Shown piece by piece: positions 14,597 through 22,722 of a stretch of 37,300 bases of DNA. A model generated the notes under the pieces. The model saw only the letters and a list, made by a program, of their open reading frames with translations, did no database searches and was not told the origin of the DNA. The stretch comes from a virus. The position numbers were made by a program, and so were the translations under genes. Position 1 is the first letter of the stretch. Each line of letters opens with the position of its first letter. The DNA is taken from positions 1 through 37,300 of IMG/VR virus record IMGVR_UViG_3300008267_008449. One strand, 5' to 3'.

Positions 14597-15189
14597 TCTA
14601 TAATTTTTTTTAATTTATCCTCCAATTCTTTAATTGATGTTATAGAATGGATTGTGTTAATCTCTTTATTGTACTCCGTCTCAAATTTTATTAATAATTT
14701 ATCTGAAGGGTGTTCTAATAATAAGGCGGGATTTGACGTAAGTAAAACATCAATTTCATCCCACATAGAATTTATTGTGGAATTACTATAAAATTTCACT
14801 TTTTCTAATAAACAACCAAATTTTGATAAGAAAAATAATGACGCTGGTTTAGACCGACCAATTTCATCAGACACAATTAATAAATCGTGATTATCTCTTA
14901 AATTAATATATATTTCATTTAAGTCTGTAAATGTAGAATATTCCACTGATTGAGAATGTCCAAATATTTCCATAGGAAATTCTTCATATAAAAATGAAAA
15001 TAGTTCGTCGTCATTTTGAAACTTGAAATGGTCTTGTAATTGTAGTGATGTTACAGGTAAAGACATTCCGTAATTAAATATCTCATCTTCTATACCATCA
15101 GTTTTATCAATATAATATTTTTGATATGTTTGTTCTATTTTATTAATAGTGTTTCTTAAAACCCCATTAATCTCAATTGCTATTCTCAT
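14590..15189 (-). CDS. HAD-like protein with degenerate catalytic motif
   Basis: A 199-aa protein with the layout of a small HAD-superfamily hydrolase. Motif I, normally DxDG(V/T), reads IEINGVLRN (E6, N8), so both catalytic aspartates are changed. A motif II/III-like region is LLIVSDEIGRSKPASLFFL, with the usual serine and lysine, and a motif IV-like stretch is MWDEIDVLLTSNPALL. This suggests a fold that no longer has classic phosphatase activity, perhaps a binding or regulatory protein. It overlaps the PhoH gene upstream by 17 bases and the small gene downstream by seven. The fold call is from motif order only. Confidence 0.6.
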   Translation of the reverse strand: MRIAIEINGVLRNTINKIEQTYQKYYIDKTDGIEDEIFNYGMSLPVTSLQLQDHFKFQNDDELFSFLYEEFPMEIFGHSQSVEYSTFTDLNEIYINLRDNHDLLIVSDEIGRSKPASLFFLSKFGCLLEKVKFYSNSTINSMWDEIDVLLTSNPALLLEHPSDKLLIKFETEYNKEINTIHSITSIKELEDKLKKIIEC

Positions 15190-15937
15190 CAGATTCGTTA
15201 TCGTATTTATTTAATATTTTACTAATTAAAGGGTTTCTTACGATATCTTTCTTGTCTTTAAATTCAAATGTTGATATATATTCATCGTCCCTAAATTTCT
15301 CAATTGCGTCCCATAAACCACTTTGAGTTTTATTTTTGTATTTGTCAGACTGCTCAACATCACCTGATATAAAAAATTTACTATTATAACCAATTCTAGT
15401 TAATAGTAATTTCATTTGACTAGGGGAGGCGTTTTGACCTTCCTCAAAAATTAAAATAGAATTATCTATATTCATACCTCTCATAAAGGCCAAGGCGAAT
15501 ACTTCAATAACCTCAATCTCTTTTAATTTTTCTCTAGATTCTTTACCTATAATTTTATTTAATAAGTAATAAGATGGGAAAATATACGGGTCAAGTTTTT
15601 CTTCAACATTCCCTGGTAATGAACCCAATTTTTCTTCAGCTTCAACAGCCGGTCTAACAATAATTATTTTTTCATAAGGGGTACTTGAATCTGAAAGTAA
15701 GTCAACGGCTGCCTTCATTGTTATATAACTTTTACCAACACCTGCCGGTCCGGAACAAATAGTTATTTCACTATCAATTAAAGTGTCATAATATTTTTTT
15801 TGATTTAGAGTTAAAAATTTTTCTTTAGTTTTTCTCTTAATTATTTGACAAATTAAATCTTTTTTACTTACCGGTTTACCTGTTGGTTCAGATATGGGGG
15901 TAGTAGTTGGTCTTTTTTTTCGCTGTTCAGCCATCAT
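15173..15937 (-). CDS. phoH: PhoH-like ATPase
   Basis: A 254-aa PhoH-family P-loop ATPase, common in T4-like and marine phages. Walker A is SGPAGVGKSY (62-71). The family signature IVRPAVEAEEKLGSLPG spans 93-109 and is followed by EEKLDPY. Walker B is ILIFEEGQN (161-169), where the family usually has DEaQN, so the first acidic residue is Glu rather than Asp and Ala is Gly. Sensor-like ISGDVEQSD follows. The first ~35 residues are a basic, Pro/Thr-rich extension. Starts at 15937 and 15934 (MMAEQ) are equivalent. The cellular role of phage PhoH is not settled; RNA metabolism or phosphate stress has been proposed for the family. Confidence 0.9.
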   Translation of the reverse strand: MMAEQRKKRPTTTPISEPTGKPVSKKDLICQIIKRKTKEKFLTLNQKKYYDTLIDSEITICSGPAGVGKSYITMKAAVDLLSDSSTPYEKIIIVRPAVEAEEKLGSLPGNVEEKLDPYIFPSYYLLNKIIGKESREKLKEIEVIEVFALAFMRGMNIDNSILIFEEGQNASPSQMKLLLTRIGYNSKFFISGDVEQSDKYKNKTQSGLWDAIEKFRDDEYISTFEFKDKKDIVRNPLISKILNKYDNESDENSN

Positions 15938-15983
15938 ATGATTGTTTTTTATTTTATAAGAATACTTCTTTTAATTTAAATGT

Positions 15984-17507
15984 CTATGTTTTAATCATTA
16001 AAATATGTTTGTGTAATCTTTCTATATTATTAGAAACAAATGGGAATAAAGTATTTTTAAAATCAAGTTGTAATTTTTCTAAATTTTTAGGGTCATCATT
16101 TCGGGTCTGACTTTCAAAATGATAAGCAACTAAATTAGTATCACAAATATTCCGATAACCTAATAAGACGGATTTTAAATTTAACTCAACATCCTCAAAA
16201 CAAGAAATGTAATTTTCGTTAAAATAACCTAATTTTTCAAAAATAATTTTTTTAATCATCAGTAGTCCACCCGTTGAACCGATAACATCATTAACTTTAT
16301 ATGTTTTAGAATAGTATTTATTTAAATCAATATGACCTACCCCAAAATTACCGGCAGAGTTAAAATTGGTTACAATACCATTATGTTGTATTGTGTTATT
16401 TCCGTAATGTAATCTACATCCAACAGTCCCAATTTTTGGATTTTCTTTAAAATGTTTTAACATCCCGTAAATAACGTTGTTAAGGATTTTAATATCGTTA
16501 TTACAAAATAATAAAAATTCGTATTCATCGGTTATGTGATTTTTAACCACATCATTATTAATTTTTGCAAAATTATAATAATCGTACTCAATTAAGTTTA
16601 TCTTAATATTAGTCTGATTTTCTAATATAAATTCTTTAATTTCTTTTTTTTCAAAATCTGACGACCCGGTGTCGGCAATAAACACATCAAATAATTGGGG
16701 ATTACAATTTTTTATAAAAGAGTTTATACAGGAAAATAATAAATCTGTCTTACCTTTTGTTGGTATAATTATAGCAACTCTACCAATATTTTTTAATTGT
16801 TTTTCTTTTATAATTGGTATATAAACCTCCAAAGGTTTTAAATCCAAAGGTAATTTATCACCCCATTTTTTAATAAACATATCTTTTGACTGATAAAATT
16901 CTATATTAGGTTTACCAACGGATTCGTGAGTAATTTCAAAAGATGAGGTAACACCAATTTTAATACCATCTAAGTAATTTGGAACACAAAATAAATGGTC
17001 GTAAAAATGAAATCTACCTATTGTCTCATCAAATTGATGTTTAACTTTTAACTTATTAAATGATATGAATAACCCGTCAATAGTCACGACAGGTATTAAA
17101 TAAGGCGATTTTGATGAATAAGTACTTAACCACTTATTCTGTCCTTTAGGGTGGTGGTAAACTTGTCCAACCATTGTTTCATTCATTTTTTCCCAGTAAA
17201 CCCCTGATTCCGGAAAATAACAAGAACCTGCTTTACCTATAATACCATAATCAGGGTTTTCATCAAAATCTTTTAATAATTTCTTACCCCAACCATTTTC
17301 AAGTTTAATATCGTTATGACAACATACGATAATATCATTCTCTGATTCAGAAATACCTCTATTGTATAATTCGGATAAACTATATTGATTGTGGTTAACA
17401 TATTCTAATATTTGAATATCTTTTAAACCTGAACTTTGTAACAAATGTTGTCTAAATTTGTTATTGTATGTTTCGTCTTTATGTGTTGAGTATATTATCG
17501 TTACCAT
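15984..17507 (-). CDS. Two-domain GT-A glycosyltransferase
   Basis: A 507-aa protein with two GT-A-like units. The N-terminal domain (~1-230) begins MVTIIYSTHKD and carries IVCCHNDIKLENGWG, typical of the Glyco_tranf_2_5/StrF-like group. The second unit starts near residue 243 (RVAIIIPTKGKTDLLFSCINSF) and has the family-2 motif FLLFCNNDIKI, then STGGLLMIKK and CFEDVELNLKSVLLGYRN, typical of rhamnosyl-type GT2 enzymes. Such tandem enzymes often add two sugars or polymerise. It overlaps the gene upstream by 29 bases. It is the largest glycan enzyme in the cluster. Confidence 0.82.
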   Translation of the reverse strand: MVTIIYSTHKDETYNNKFRQHLLQSSGLKDIQILEYVNHNQYSLSELYNRGISESENDIIVCCHNDIKLENGWGKKLLKDFDENPDYGIIGKAGSCYFPESGVYWEKMNETMVGQVYHHPKGQNKWLSTYSSKSPYLIPVVTIDGLFISFNKLKVKHQFDETIGRFHFYDHLFCVPNYLDGIKIGVTSSFEITHESVGKPNIEFYQSKDMFIKKWGDKLPLDLKPLEVYIPIIKEKQLKNIGRVAIIIPTKGKTDLLFSCINSFIKNCNPQLFDVFIADTGSSDFEKKEIKEFILENQTNIKINLIEYDYYNFAKINNDVVKNHITDEYEFLLFCNNDIKILNNVIYGMLKHFKENPKIGTVGCRLHYGNNTIQHNGIVTNFNSAGNFGVGHIDLNKYYSKTYKVNDVIGSTGGLLMIKKIIFEKLGYFNENYISCFEDVELNLKSVLLGYRNICDTNLVAYHFESQTRNDDPKNLEKLQLDFKNTLFPFVSNNIERLHKHILMIKT

Positions 17508-18210
17508 ATAAAAAATTGTATGCTGTTAAATCAGTTATTTCGTTAATATTATGCGACTCAAATTCGTTAATATTTTTACCGACGTTCATATCTGCTCTCC
17601 CTCTGGTGCATTTAAGTATAAATTCTTCTTTTGTTTTACAAGCGTAATGATTAAGTTGGGCGATATCTACCATTCCTTTATCGTTAAAAGGTCCTTTAAA
17701 TTTTCTATGATTAGTATCGACGATTTCTCTGTCTGGAGAGTGAACATTCATAAAATTAGGTTCTTTTAAATTAAGAATTGTTTTAATATGTTGATTAGGG
17801 ATAGACTGACATTTTGTAAATCTTTTAACCACACCATATTCACCATTAATTTCAGATAAACCATTATCACCAAACATAACCCAATTAATCCCAACACCAT
17901 TGTGGTCTTTATAATCAAAAATAAATTCTTTAATGTTCTTATGTTTTTTTAACACCAAAAACTCATCAACATCAAAAAATGCCGCCCAATCATAATCTTT
18001 TTTATAATTTTTAATAAATTCATTATAACAGGGTACTTGTTTTGTTACTCCATCGTACTCTATTTTAATGACATTTGGCTCATCAATAGAACATCTCCAA
18101 TTGTTTTGGTAAATAAAAATATCATCAAACCCCAATTTTTTATTATAGTCAACCCATTCTTGGATGTAATTATCTTCATTTTTTGCAATACAAACTAACG
18201 CAACTCTCAT
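17479..18210 (-). CDS. GT92/Glyco_tranf_2_4-like glycosyltransferase
   Basis: A 243-aa protein starting MRVALVCIAKNEDNYIQEWV, the hallmark opening of the DUF23/GT92 and Glyco_tranf_2_4 groups. The metal-binding DxD lies in WAAFFDVDEFLVL (~94-106). Near the end is LNHYACKTKEEFILKCTRGRAD, which matches the conserved H-Y-x-x-K-S-x-E-E-F region of these enzymes. It is one base from the methyltransferase gene upstream and overlaps the two-domain transferase downstream. Donor and acceptor are unknown. Confidence 0.82.
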   Translation of the reverse strand: MRVALVCIAKNEDNYIQEWVDYNKKLGFDDIFIYQNNWRCSIDEPNVIKIEYDGVTKQVPCYNEFIKNYKKDYDWAAFFDVDEFLVLKKHKNIKEFIFDYKDHNGVGINWVMFGDNGLSEINGEYGVVKRFTKCQSIPNQHIKTILNLKEPNFMNVHSPDREIVDTNHRKFKGPFNDKGMVDIAQLNHYACKTKEEFILKCTRGRADMNVGKNINEFESHNINEITDLTAYNFLYGNDNILNT

Positions 18211-18211
18211 A

Positions 18212-18793
18212 TTATTTTAATTTAAACCAAGACCCGTCACCAAATGTTTTATCCGGAGTCCCTAATGATTCATTTATCGCCACTTTAACTCCGGCTATAT
18301 GTGGATGAAACACAATAAATTCATCTGTATTATAATCATGACCAGAAATAACTTTTTTAGTTAATGGGTTCCAATGTTTAATATCGTTCATAACACACTC
18401 ATATTTATGACAAGCATCAATATAAACCATATCGCATTCGATTGAAAAATCTGTTGAATACCCTTTTAATTTTGTAATGTTATTAACAGATGATAATCTT
18501 AAATCAAATTGTTCTTCAACATCAATATAATCAGCGTGACTAGCGGAATCGGAATCATCAAAACCTCCTTCCCACGAGTCAATACATATAATTTTTCCAT
18601 TCGGAAATTCTTGTGAAAAAATTAAACTACTTTCTCCCATGTATGAACCAAGCTCAACAATTGTAGGAGAATCTCCTAAAGTTTCTCTTAATTCTTGACA
18701 AAACAATCTTAATTCGTGTTCTGATTCATAAGGTCTCATGACCACTTTTAAATTTGTTGAGTTATATCCCTGTACTTCCAAATCCATTCTCAC
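18212..18793 (-). CDS. Class I SAM-dependent methyltransferase
   Basis: A 193-aa Rossmann-fold methyltransferase of the Methyltransf_24 type. Motif I is IVELGSYMGESS (45-56), followed by the acidic residue after strand 2 in IICIDSWEGG (D72). The strand-4 region CDMVYIDACHKYECVMNDI and the following VISGHDY are typical of this group, which often works with glycosyltransferases in sugar or polysaccharide methylation. The start at 18793 overlaps the dUTPase gene by 32 bases; MDLEVQ at 18787 is an alternative. Surrounded by glycosyltransferases, it probably caps or modifies the same glycan. Confidence 0.82.
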   Translation of the reverse strand: MRMDLEVQGYNSTNLKVVMRPYESEHELRLFCQELRETLGDSPTIVELGSYMGESSLIFSQEFPNGKIICIDSWEGGFDDSDSASHADYIDVEEQFDLRLSSVNNITKLKGYSTDFSIECDMVYIDACHKYECVMNDIKHWNPLTKKVISGHDYNTDEFIVFHPHIAGVKVAINESLGTPDKTFGDGSWFKLK

Positions 18794-19358
18794 CCCTATC
18801 TTTTTCGTTTATTTTGTTAACCTCAATTAAGTCAACCCAACCCCCATTTACAACAGGACATAAAACAGCTTGTCCTATTTTCATACCTTTAAATATTGTA
18901 AATTCATGAGGGTTAGTATTAAAAATTATTCCTTTTATTTCTCCTGTATATGAGGAATCTATTGTTCCGGGAGAATTTAATATCATAAGACCCTGATTAA
19001 TAGCTAAACCACTTTTGGTTCTTACTTGAATTTCGTACCCATCTTTAATATTAAAAGACAATCCAGTTGGGACTAATACTCTCCCAAATGGGGGAATGAT
19101 AATATCATCAATAGAATGTAAATCAAATCCTGAATCACCTTCGTAATTATATTTGGGGGTTATTGCATCAGGATGTAATTTATGAAATTCTAAAGGTAGT
19201 TTAGTTTTTTGATTTAACATTTTATCCTCTAACTCTTTAATATCAATACCTAATTCATTCATCATTTCGTTCATATCCAAATCTTCGAAATCACCATCCA
19301 ATCTTTGTCTTAATTCTTTCGCCTTTTCTTCTAAAAAATTTAAATTTTCGTAATCCAT
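18762..19358 (-). CDS. dut: dUTPase with N-terminal extension
   Basis: A 198-aa trimeric-type dUTP diphosphatase, converting dUTP to dUMP and keeping uracil out of phage DNA. All five motifs are present: SGFDLH (76-81), RTKSGLA (113-119), NSPGTIDSSYTGE (128-140), KGMKIGQAV (157-165) and DRGENGFGSTG (187-197). Motif 2 has Lys where Ser is usual. The first ~52 residues, before LPLEFHKL, are an acidic helical extension not found in minimal enzymes of ~145 aa. The start and the preceding stop overlap as TAATG. Confidence 0.95.
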   Translation of the reverse strand: MDYENLNFLEEKAKELRQRLDGDFEDLDMNEMMNELGIDIKELEDKMLNQKTKLPLEFHKLHPDAITPKYNYEGDSGFDLHSIDDIIIPPFGRVLVPTGLSFNIKDGYEIQVRTKSGLAINQGLMILNSPGTIDSSYTGEIKGIIFNTNPHEFTIFKGMKIGQAVLCPVVNGGWVDLIEVNKINEKDRGENGFGSTGI

Positions 19359-20059
19359 TATTCTAATTCTTTTAATTTTTTTATTACATCAATTAATACT
19401 AACACATCTCTTTCACAATATGCGGTTATTTCTGGCAACATATTTTTATTCCAATATGCGTCATGAACTTTATCTCCGGTGACATCACCTTCTTTTGGTG
19501 ATGGGACATCCATACAAGAACACATTAAGTCCAATGAACCTATTGCAGTATAAGCCCCATATTGCCAAATTTCTTTGGTATCAATAGCTTTAATTTCCCA
19601 CGGCTTGGTATCATACGATGGTAATAATGTTGGTGGCATTAATCCATTAATAATCATTCTTTTTGCTAACATCGGAATATCAAAATTCTTAAGGTTGTGT
19701 CCACATAGATGGAAATCCAATTTACCACAACGATTAAGTAATGTTTGACATTCTTTTAATAAAACTTTTTCATCGTCACCTGAAAATGATTGTTTTTTAA
19801 TATCACCATTATCCATAACAAATGCGACACTAACACAAACAATTTTTGCAAACTCCGGAACTAAAGCCGCTCTCGTTTCAAAAACTTTATCTGCGGAAAA
19901 TCCGGCATCTTCAGGAAATCGTTTTTGAAACCAATCAAAATATTTCTCAAATTGTTTTGCAACATTTGGATTACTTATTTTACATTCTGTATAGTTTTTA
20001 CAACCACCAACAGTTTCTATATCAAGAAACAATATTTTGGTTAAAGGTATTTTTATCAT
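19358..20059 (-). CDS. 3'-5' exonuclease, PolB-like DnaQ superfamily
   Basis: A 233-aa protein related to the proofreading domain of family B polymerases (DNA_pol_B_exo2 type). Exo I is FLDIETVGG (D13, E15), Exo II is CGHNLKNFDIPML (D127), and Exo III is AYCERDVLV (Y214, D218), so all four catalytic acids are present. No polymerase domain follows. It begins four bases after the GT-B gene and is joined to dUTPase by a TAATG overlap. Likely role: DNA repair, recombination or proofreading in phage replication. Confidence 0.88.
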   Translation of the reverse strand: MIKIPLTKILFLDIETVGGCKNYTECKISNPNVAKQFEKYFDWFQKRFPEDAGFSADKVFETRAALVPEFAKIVCVSVAFVMDNGDIKKQSFSGDDEKVLLKECQTLLNRCGKLDFHLCGHNLKNFDIPMLAKRMIINGLMPPTLLPSYDTKPWEIKAIDTKEIWQYGAYTAIGSLDLMCSCMDVPSPKEGDVTGDKVHDAYWNKNMLPEITAYCERDVLVLIDVIKKLKELE

Positions 20060-20063
20060 TTTA

Positions 20064-21281
20064 TTATTTAATTAAAGATTTGTAAAATTCTGCTCTTGTT
20101 ATTGTAACATTATTTAAATCGTATTTGTCTTTAACGGTTTCAAATAATCTCTCACCCAATTCATTAATCATTTCAGGGTTTTGAACCAACTTTTTAATTG
20201 ATTTAGACCAATCACTATGATTTCTACTTTCAGGGACTAAAATTGCGTTACCATCTGTGAAATTACCATTTTTTAAACAATGTTTTAAATCAATTGTATA
20301 TGGACCAATCTCCGAAGCGATTAACGCTTTTTTATAAAATCCGGCCTCAATAACTTTTAATTGAGATTTCATTCTATTAAAAATATGATTTTTAATCGGT
20401 GCTAAAGATATATCAAATTTTGAATAATTCATAGCGTAAGTTGTAACAGGTTTTGTCCAAACTCTAACATATGGTAAGTCATCTGTTGATAAAAACTCCC
20501 TTTCTTTGAATTCTAATAAATGTTTTTTATAGTTCTCATCAACGGTCTTATACTTGTTGGTAAAAATTTCTTCATATTTAGTCCAAACGGTTTCGTGAGG
20601 TAATATATCTCTTTTTCTCTCTTCACCTGTTTGTGGATTCATTTCTGTTACGGTACCTCTAATATCAAAACCACAGATAACGTATTGTAATTTATGATTG
20701 ATATCCTGATTTTTTTGAACAAACTCACCCAATAAATTTAAATCCTCAATGTGAGAACTACCTCCAAGCCATCCAACTCTAATTTTTTCTGATGGTGGTG
20801 TTGGCTTATTAAATTGTCCTTCTTTTGGGTTTATAGCGTTTGGTAAAACTAATACATTTTTATTAAGTTTACGAATTTCATTTGCAAATAAATCAGTTGT
20901 GGTAGTTACATAACTTGCTTCTTTTAAATTTGCAACAATTTTTTCATGAATTTTATGTTTTACGATAATACTATGGATTGGATGGTCTATTGTTGGTAAC
21001 CAATAATCGTCAATATCAATAATAACAATAATCCCTAATTCCTTTAATCCTTTAATTATTTGCGAAGCCACTTCGTAGTTATTACCAATAGTTCTATGTG
21101 CGTGAACTATTTGATATTTTTTCCAATAATTAATATCGTCTATCTTTGGAGTGTAATCAATATCCACATGAAAATCATCAGGATATTTGTTTTGTAAGAA
21201 TACATGGGGGTCTACCGAACGAAATTTTCCAACACCTGACGTATCCGATGGTAGAACTAACACATTAATTTTTTCTTTCAT
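20064..21281 (-). CDS. GT-B glycosyltransferase (GT4-like)
   Basis: A 405-aa protein. The N-terminal lobe starts INVLVLPSDTSGVGKFRSV and includes YQIVHAHRTIGNNYEVA and an acidic IIDIDDYW. The C-terminal lobe starts near residue 167 (KIRVGWLGGSSHIEDLNLL), a typical GT4-type second Rossmann start. The donor-site region is FDISLAPIKNHIFNRMKSQLKVIEAGFYKKALIAS. A C-terminal helix returns to the first lobe. It is the first gene of the long minus-strand string after a 110-base gap, so its upstream region (TATAATTTAA near 21293) may hold a promoter. Confidence 0.82.
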   Translation of the reverse strand: MKEKINVLVLPSDTSGVGKFRSVDPHVFLQNKYPDDFHVDIDYTPKIDDINYWKKYQIVHAHRTIGNNYEVASQIIKGLKELGIIVIIDIDDYWLPTIDHPIHSIIVKHKIHEKIVANLKEASYVTTTTDLFANEIRKLNKNVLVLPNAINPKEGQFNKPTPPSEKIRVGWLGGSSHIEDLNLLGEFVQKNQDINHKLQYVICGFDIRGTVTEMNPQTGEERKRDILPHETVWTKYEEIFTNKYKTVDENYKKHLLEFKEREFLSTDDLPYVRVWTKPVTTYAMNYSKFDISLAPIKNHIFNRMKSQLKVIEAGFYKKALIASEIGPYTIDLKHCLKNGNFTDGNAILVPESRNHSDWSKSIKKLVQNPEMINELGERLFETVKDKYDLNNVTITRAEFYKSLIK

Positions 21282-21336
21282 ATTATTAAATTATAAATGA
21301 AAATATAATGATAGTTAACAAGAATATCAACAATAT

Positions 21337-21371
21337 AAAATAAAAAACCCCCAACTTGGTAGATGAGGGTT
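21337..21371 (-). terminator. Rho-independent terminator of the 24016-21392 operon
   Basis: On the minus strand, AACCCTCA (complement of 21364-21371) pairs with TGGGGGTT (complement of 21346-21353) through one G-T wobble, with a 10-base loop and then TTTTTTATTTT. It lies 20 bases after the stop at 21392 and before the glycosyltransferase gene, so it separates the two minus-strand gene blocks. The rest of the 21282-21391 gap is AT-rich with no gene. Confidence 0.75.
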
Positions 21372-21391
21372 AATTTTGAGAGTAAATAAAG

Positions 21392-22003
21392 TTAAGATAG
21401 TTTTTTTATCTTTGTGACCTTACCTTCAAATATATGTTTTCCAACTTTAAAAGAAAAGACTTCATTTGATTTTTGTGTTGATTCGGCAAGTATACCATTT
21501 TCTAACAACACTTCTTCCACAACTTCTTTTAACATTTCTTTTAATTGTTTGTTGTTAAAACTTGGTTGAGGTGATTGTTCTTTAACTACTTGGTTTGTTT
21601 GTTGAGGACCTTTTAAATTCATTAATTTTGAGGCTTTCTCAACTAATTCATCCGACAATACTGAACCACCTCCCATAGAACTTGGTTGAGTGATTGGGTG
21701 TTCTATCATTAATCGTTTTATTTCGTCAGGTAATTTAGATGACATAACTCTATCTTGAGTTATTGGTTGTTGTGTCATTGGTGTTTTAGGTATTGACGAT
21801 AAGTAAGGTTCATTTACATTTGAATTTTCTTGTAAAAATTCTTGAGGTAACGAATACTTCGCTTGTGGTGCGTCATATGATGCCACTTCAGGTGAATTAT
21901 ATGAATTCATAGAAGGTAATCCACCTCTTGGTGTTTGATTGTGGATATCTATCATTTTTTTAGATATCATTAATTTTTCCATTAAACTATTTTCGTTTGT
22001 CAT
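21392..22003 (-). CDS. Hypothetical hydrophilic virion/assembly protein
   Basis: A 203-aa protein. The first ~130 residues are low-complexity, rich in Pro, Ser, Gln and Asn, and probably disordered. A helix NKQLKEMLKEVVEEVLLENG (~152-171) precedes a compact C-terminal unit SNEVFSFKVGKHIFEGKVTKI, likely a small beta fold. No family is recognised. The helix resembles the C-terminal helix of the protein at 4338-4850. It is the last gene before a terminator in an operon of small, probably structural genes. Confidence 0.65.
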   Translation of the reverse strand: MTNENSLMEKLMISKKMIDIHNQTPRGGLPSMNSYNSPEVASYDAPQAKYSLPQEFLQENSNVNEPYLSSIPKTPMTQQPITQDRVMSSKLPDEIKRLMIEHPITQPSSMGGGSVLSDELVEKASKLMNLKGPQQTNQVVKEQSPQPSFNNKQLKEMLKEVVEEVLLENGILAESTQKSNEVFSFKVGKHIFEGKVTKIKKLS

Positions 22004-22009
22004 AATGTT

Positions 22010-22426
22010 TTAATATTGTGTTGGTTCTGTTTGAGTTGGTTGCTCATTAAAAACCGCATTTATGATAACTCTTGTCATACTTTTATCTCCGGCTGTATTA
22101 TAACCAGGTTTTGGTGTGTTAAACTTTTCTCCGGATGGTTTAAAAGAGAGAATTTTATCTGCTCTAAAAAGTCTCCATCCTGGTAGAGGTTGTTCTCCTT
22201 TATAACCGGTGTGAGACGCTCCTTGAGTATCCCAAGCTCGTAGAACAGGGTTATCAGCTTTACTGTATCCAAAACATACAGGTTCTATCTCCCTTAATCC
22301 ACGACCACCAGGTTCATCACCATCGTAGTAAATTATTATCTTGTCTTTATTTTTTATAGCACTGACTATTGAGTCAACTGACGCTACTTCTAAAATAAGG
22401 GACTTAAATGTATTGTAAAGTTTCAT
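22010..22426 (-). CDS. WYL-like domain protein with possible prohead-protease tag
   Basis: A 138-aa protein. Residues ~25-102 resemble a stand-alone WYL/Sm-like beta-barrel: a strand IIIYYDGD, then GLREIEPVCFGYSKADNPVLRAW, and PGWRLFRADKILSFKP, which follows the I-x-Y, R-x-(I/V)-E-P and R-x-F-x-x-D-(R/K)-I order of WYL domains. The N-terminus MKLYNTFKSLILEVAS carries I-L-E followed by V, a fit to the T4 prohead-protease site (L/I)xE. There is no DNA-binding domain. Its gene order (TAATG overlap with the gene before) puts it among virion genes, so a packaged role is possible. Confidence 0.6.
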   Translation of the reverse strand: MKLYNTFKSLILEVASVDSIVSAIKNKDKIIIYYDGDEPGGRGLREIEPVCFGYSKADNPVLRAWDTQGASHTGYKGEQPLPGWRLFRADKILSFKPSGEKFNTPKPGYNTAGDKSMTRVIINAVFNEQPTQTEPTQY

Positions 22427-22719
22427 TAAGCGCTTGGTGTGGTGTAAGGTGCGTTTGGTTTAAAGGTATTCACTACTATTTCAGATTTTCTTTCTAAAAT
22501 GTCTTGGATTGCTCCAGCACCTTGATTATAAACATCTAAATCACCACCAGTTCCTTTACCTTTAGTGTCACCATCCGCCAATGCGTCAGGATTAACCGAA
22601 GAATATTGGTTGGTTGTTTTATAATCATTTTTTGGGAATAATATTGCTCTTTGAGATGTCGCAATTGACGACAACTTATTTTCTGGTTGAGCCAAGTCTA
22701 TTGGGTCTAAATTTGCCAT
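22426..22719 (-). CDS. Small hypothetical protein, probably structural
   Basis: A 97-aa soluble protein, Asn/Asp/Thr-rich, with ATSQRAILFPKNDYKTTNQY in the middle and a Gly/Asp-rich turn (GDTKGKGTGGDLD). No membrane segment or known motif. It is three bases after the 156-aa gene and overlaps the WYL-like gene by one base. Function unknown; context suggests a virion or assembly component. Confidence 0.65.
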   Translation of the reverse strand: MANLDPIDLAQPENKLSSIATSQRAILFPKNDYKTTNQYSSVNPDALADGDTKGKGTGGDLDVYNQGAGAIQDILERKSEIVVNTFKPNAPYTTPSA

Positions 22720-22722
22720 AAC

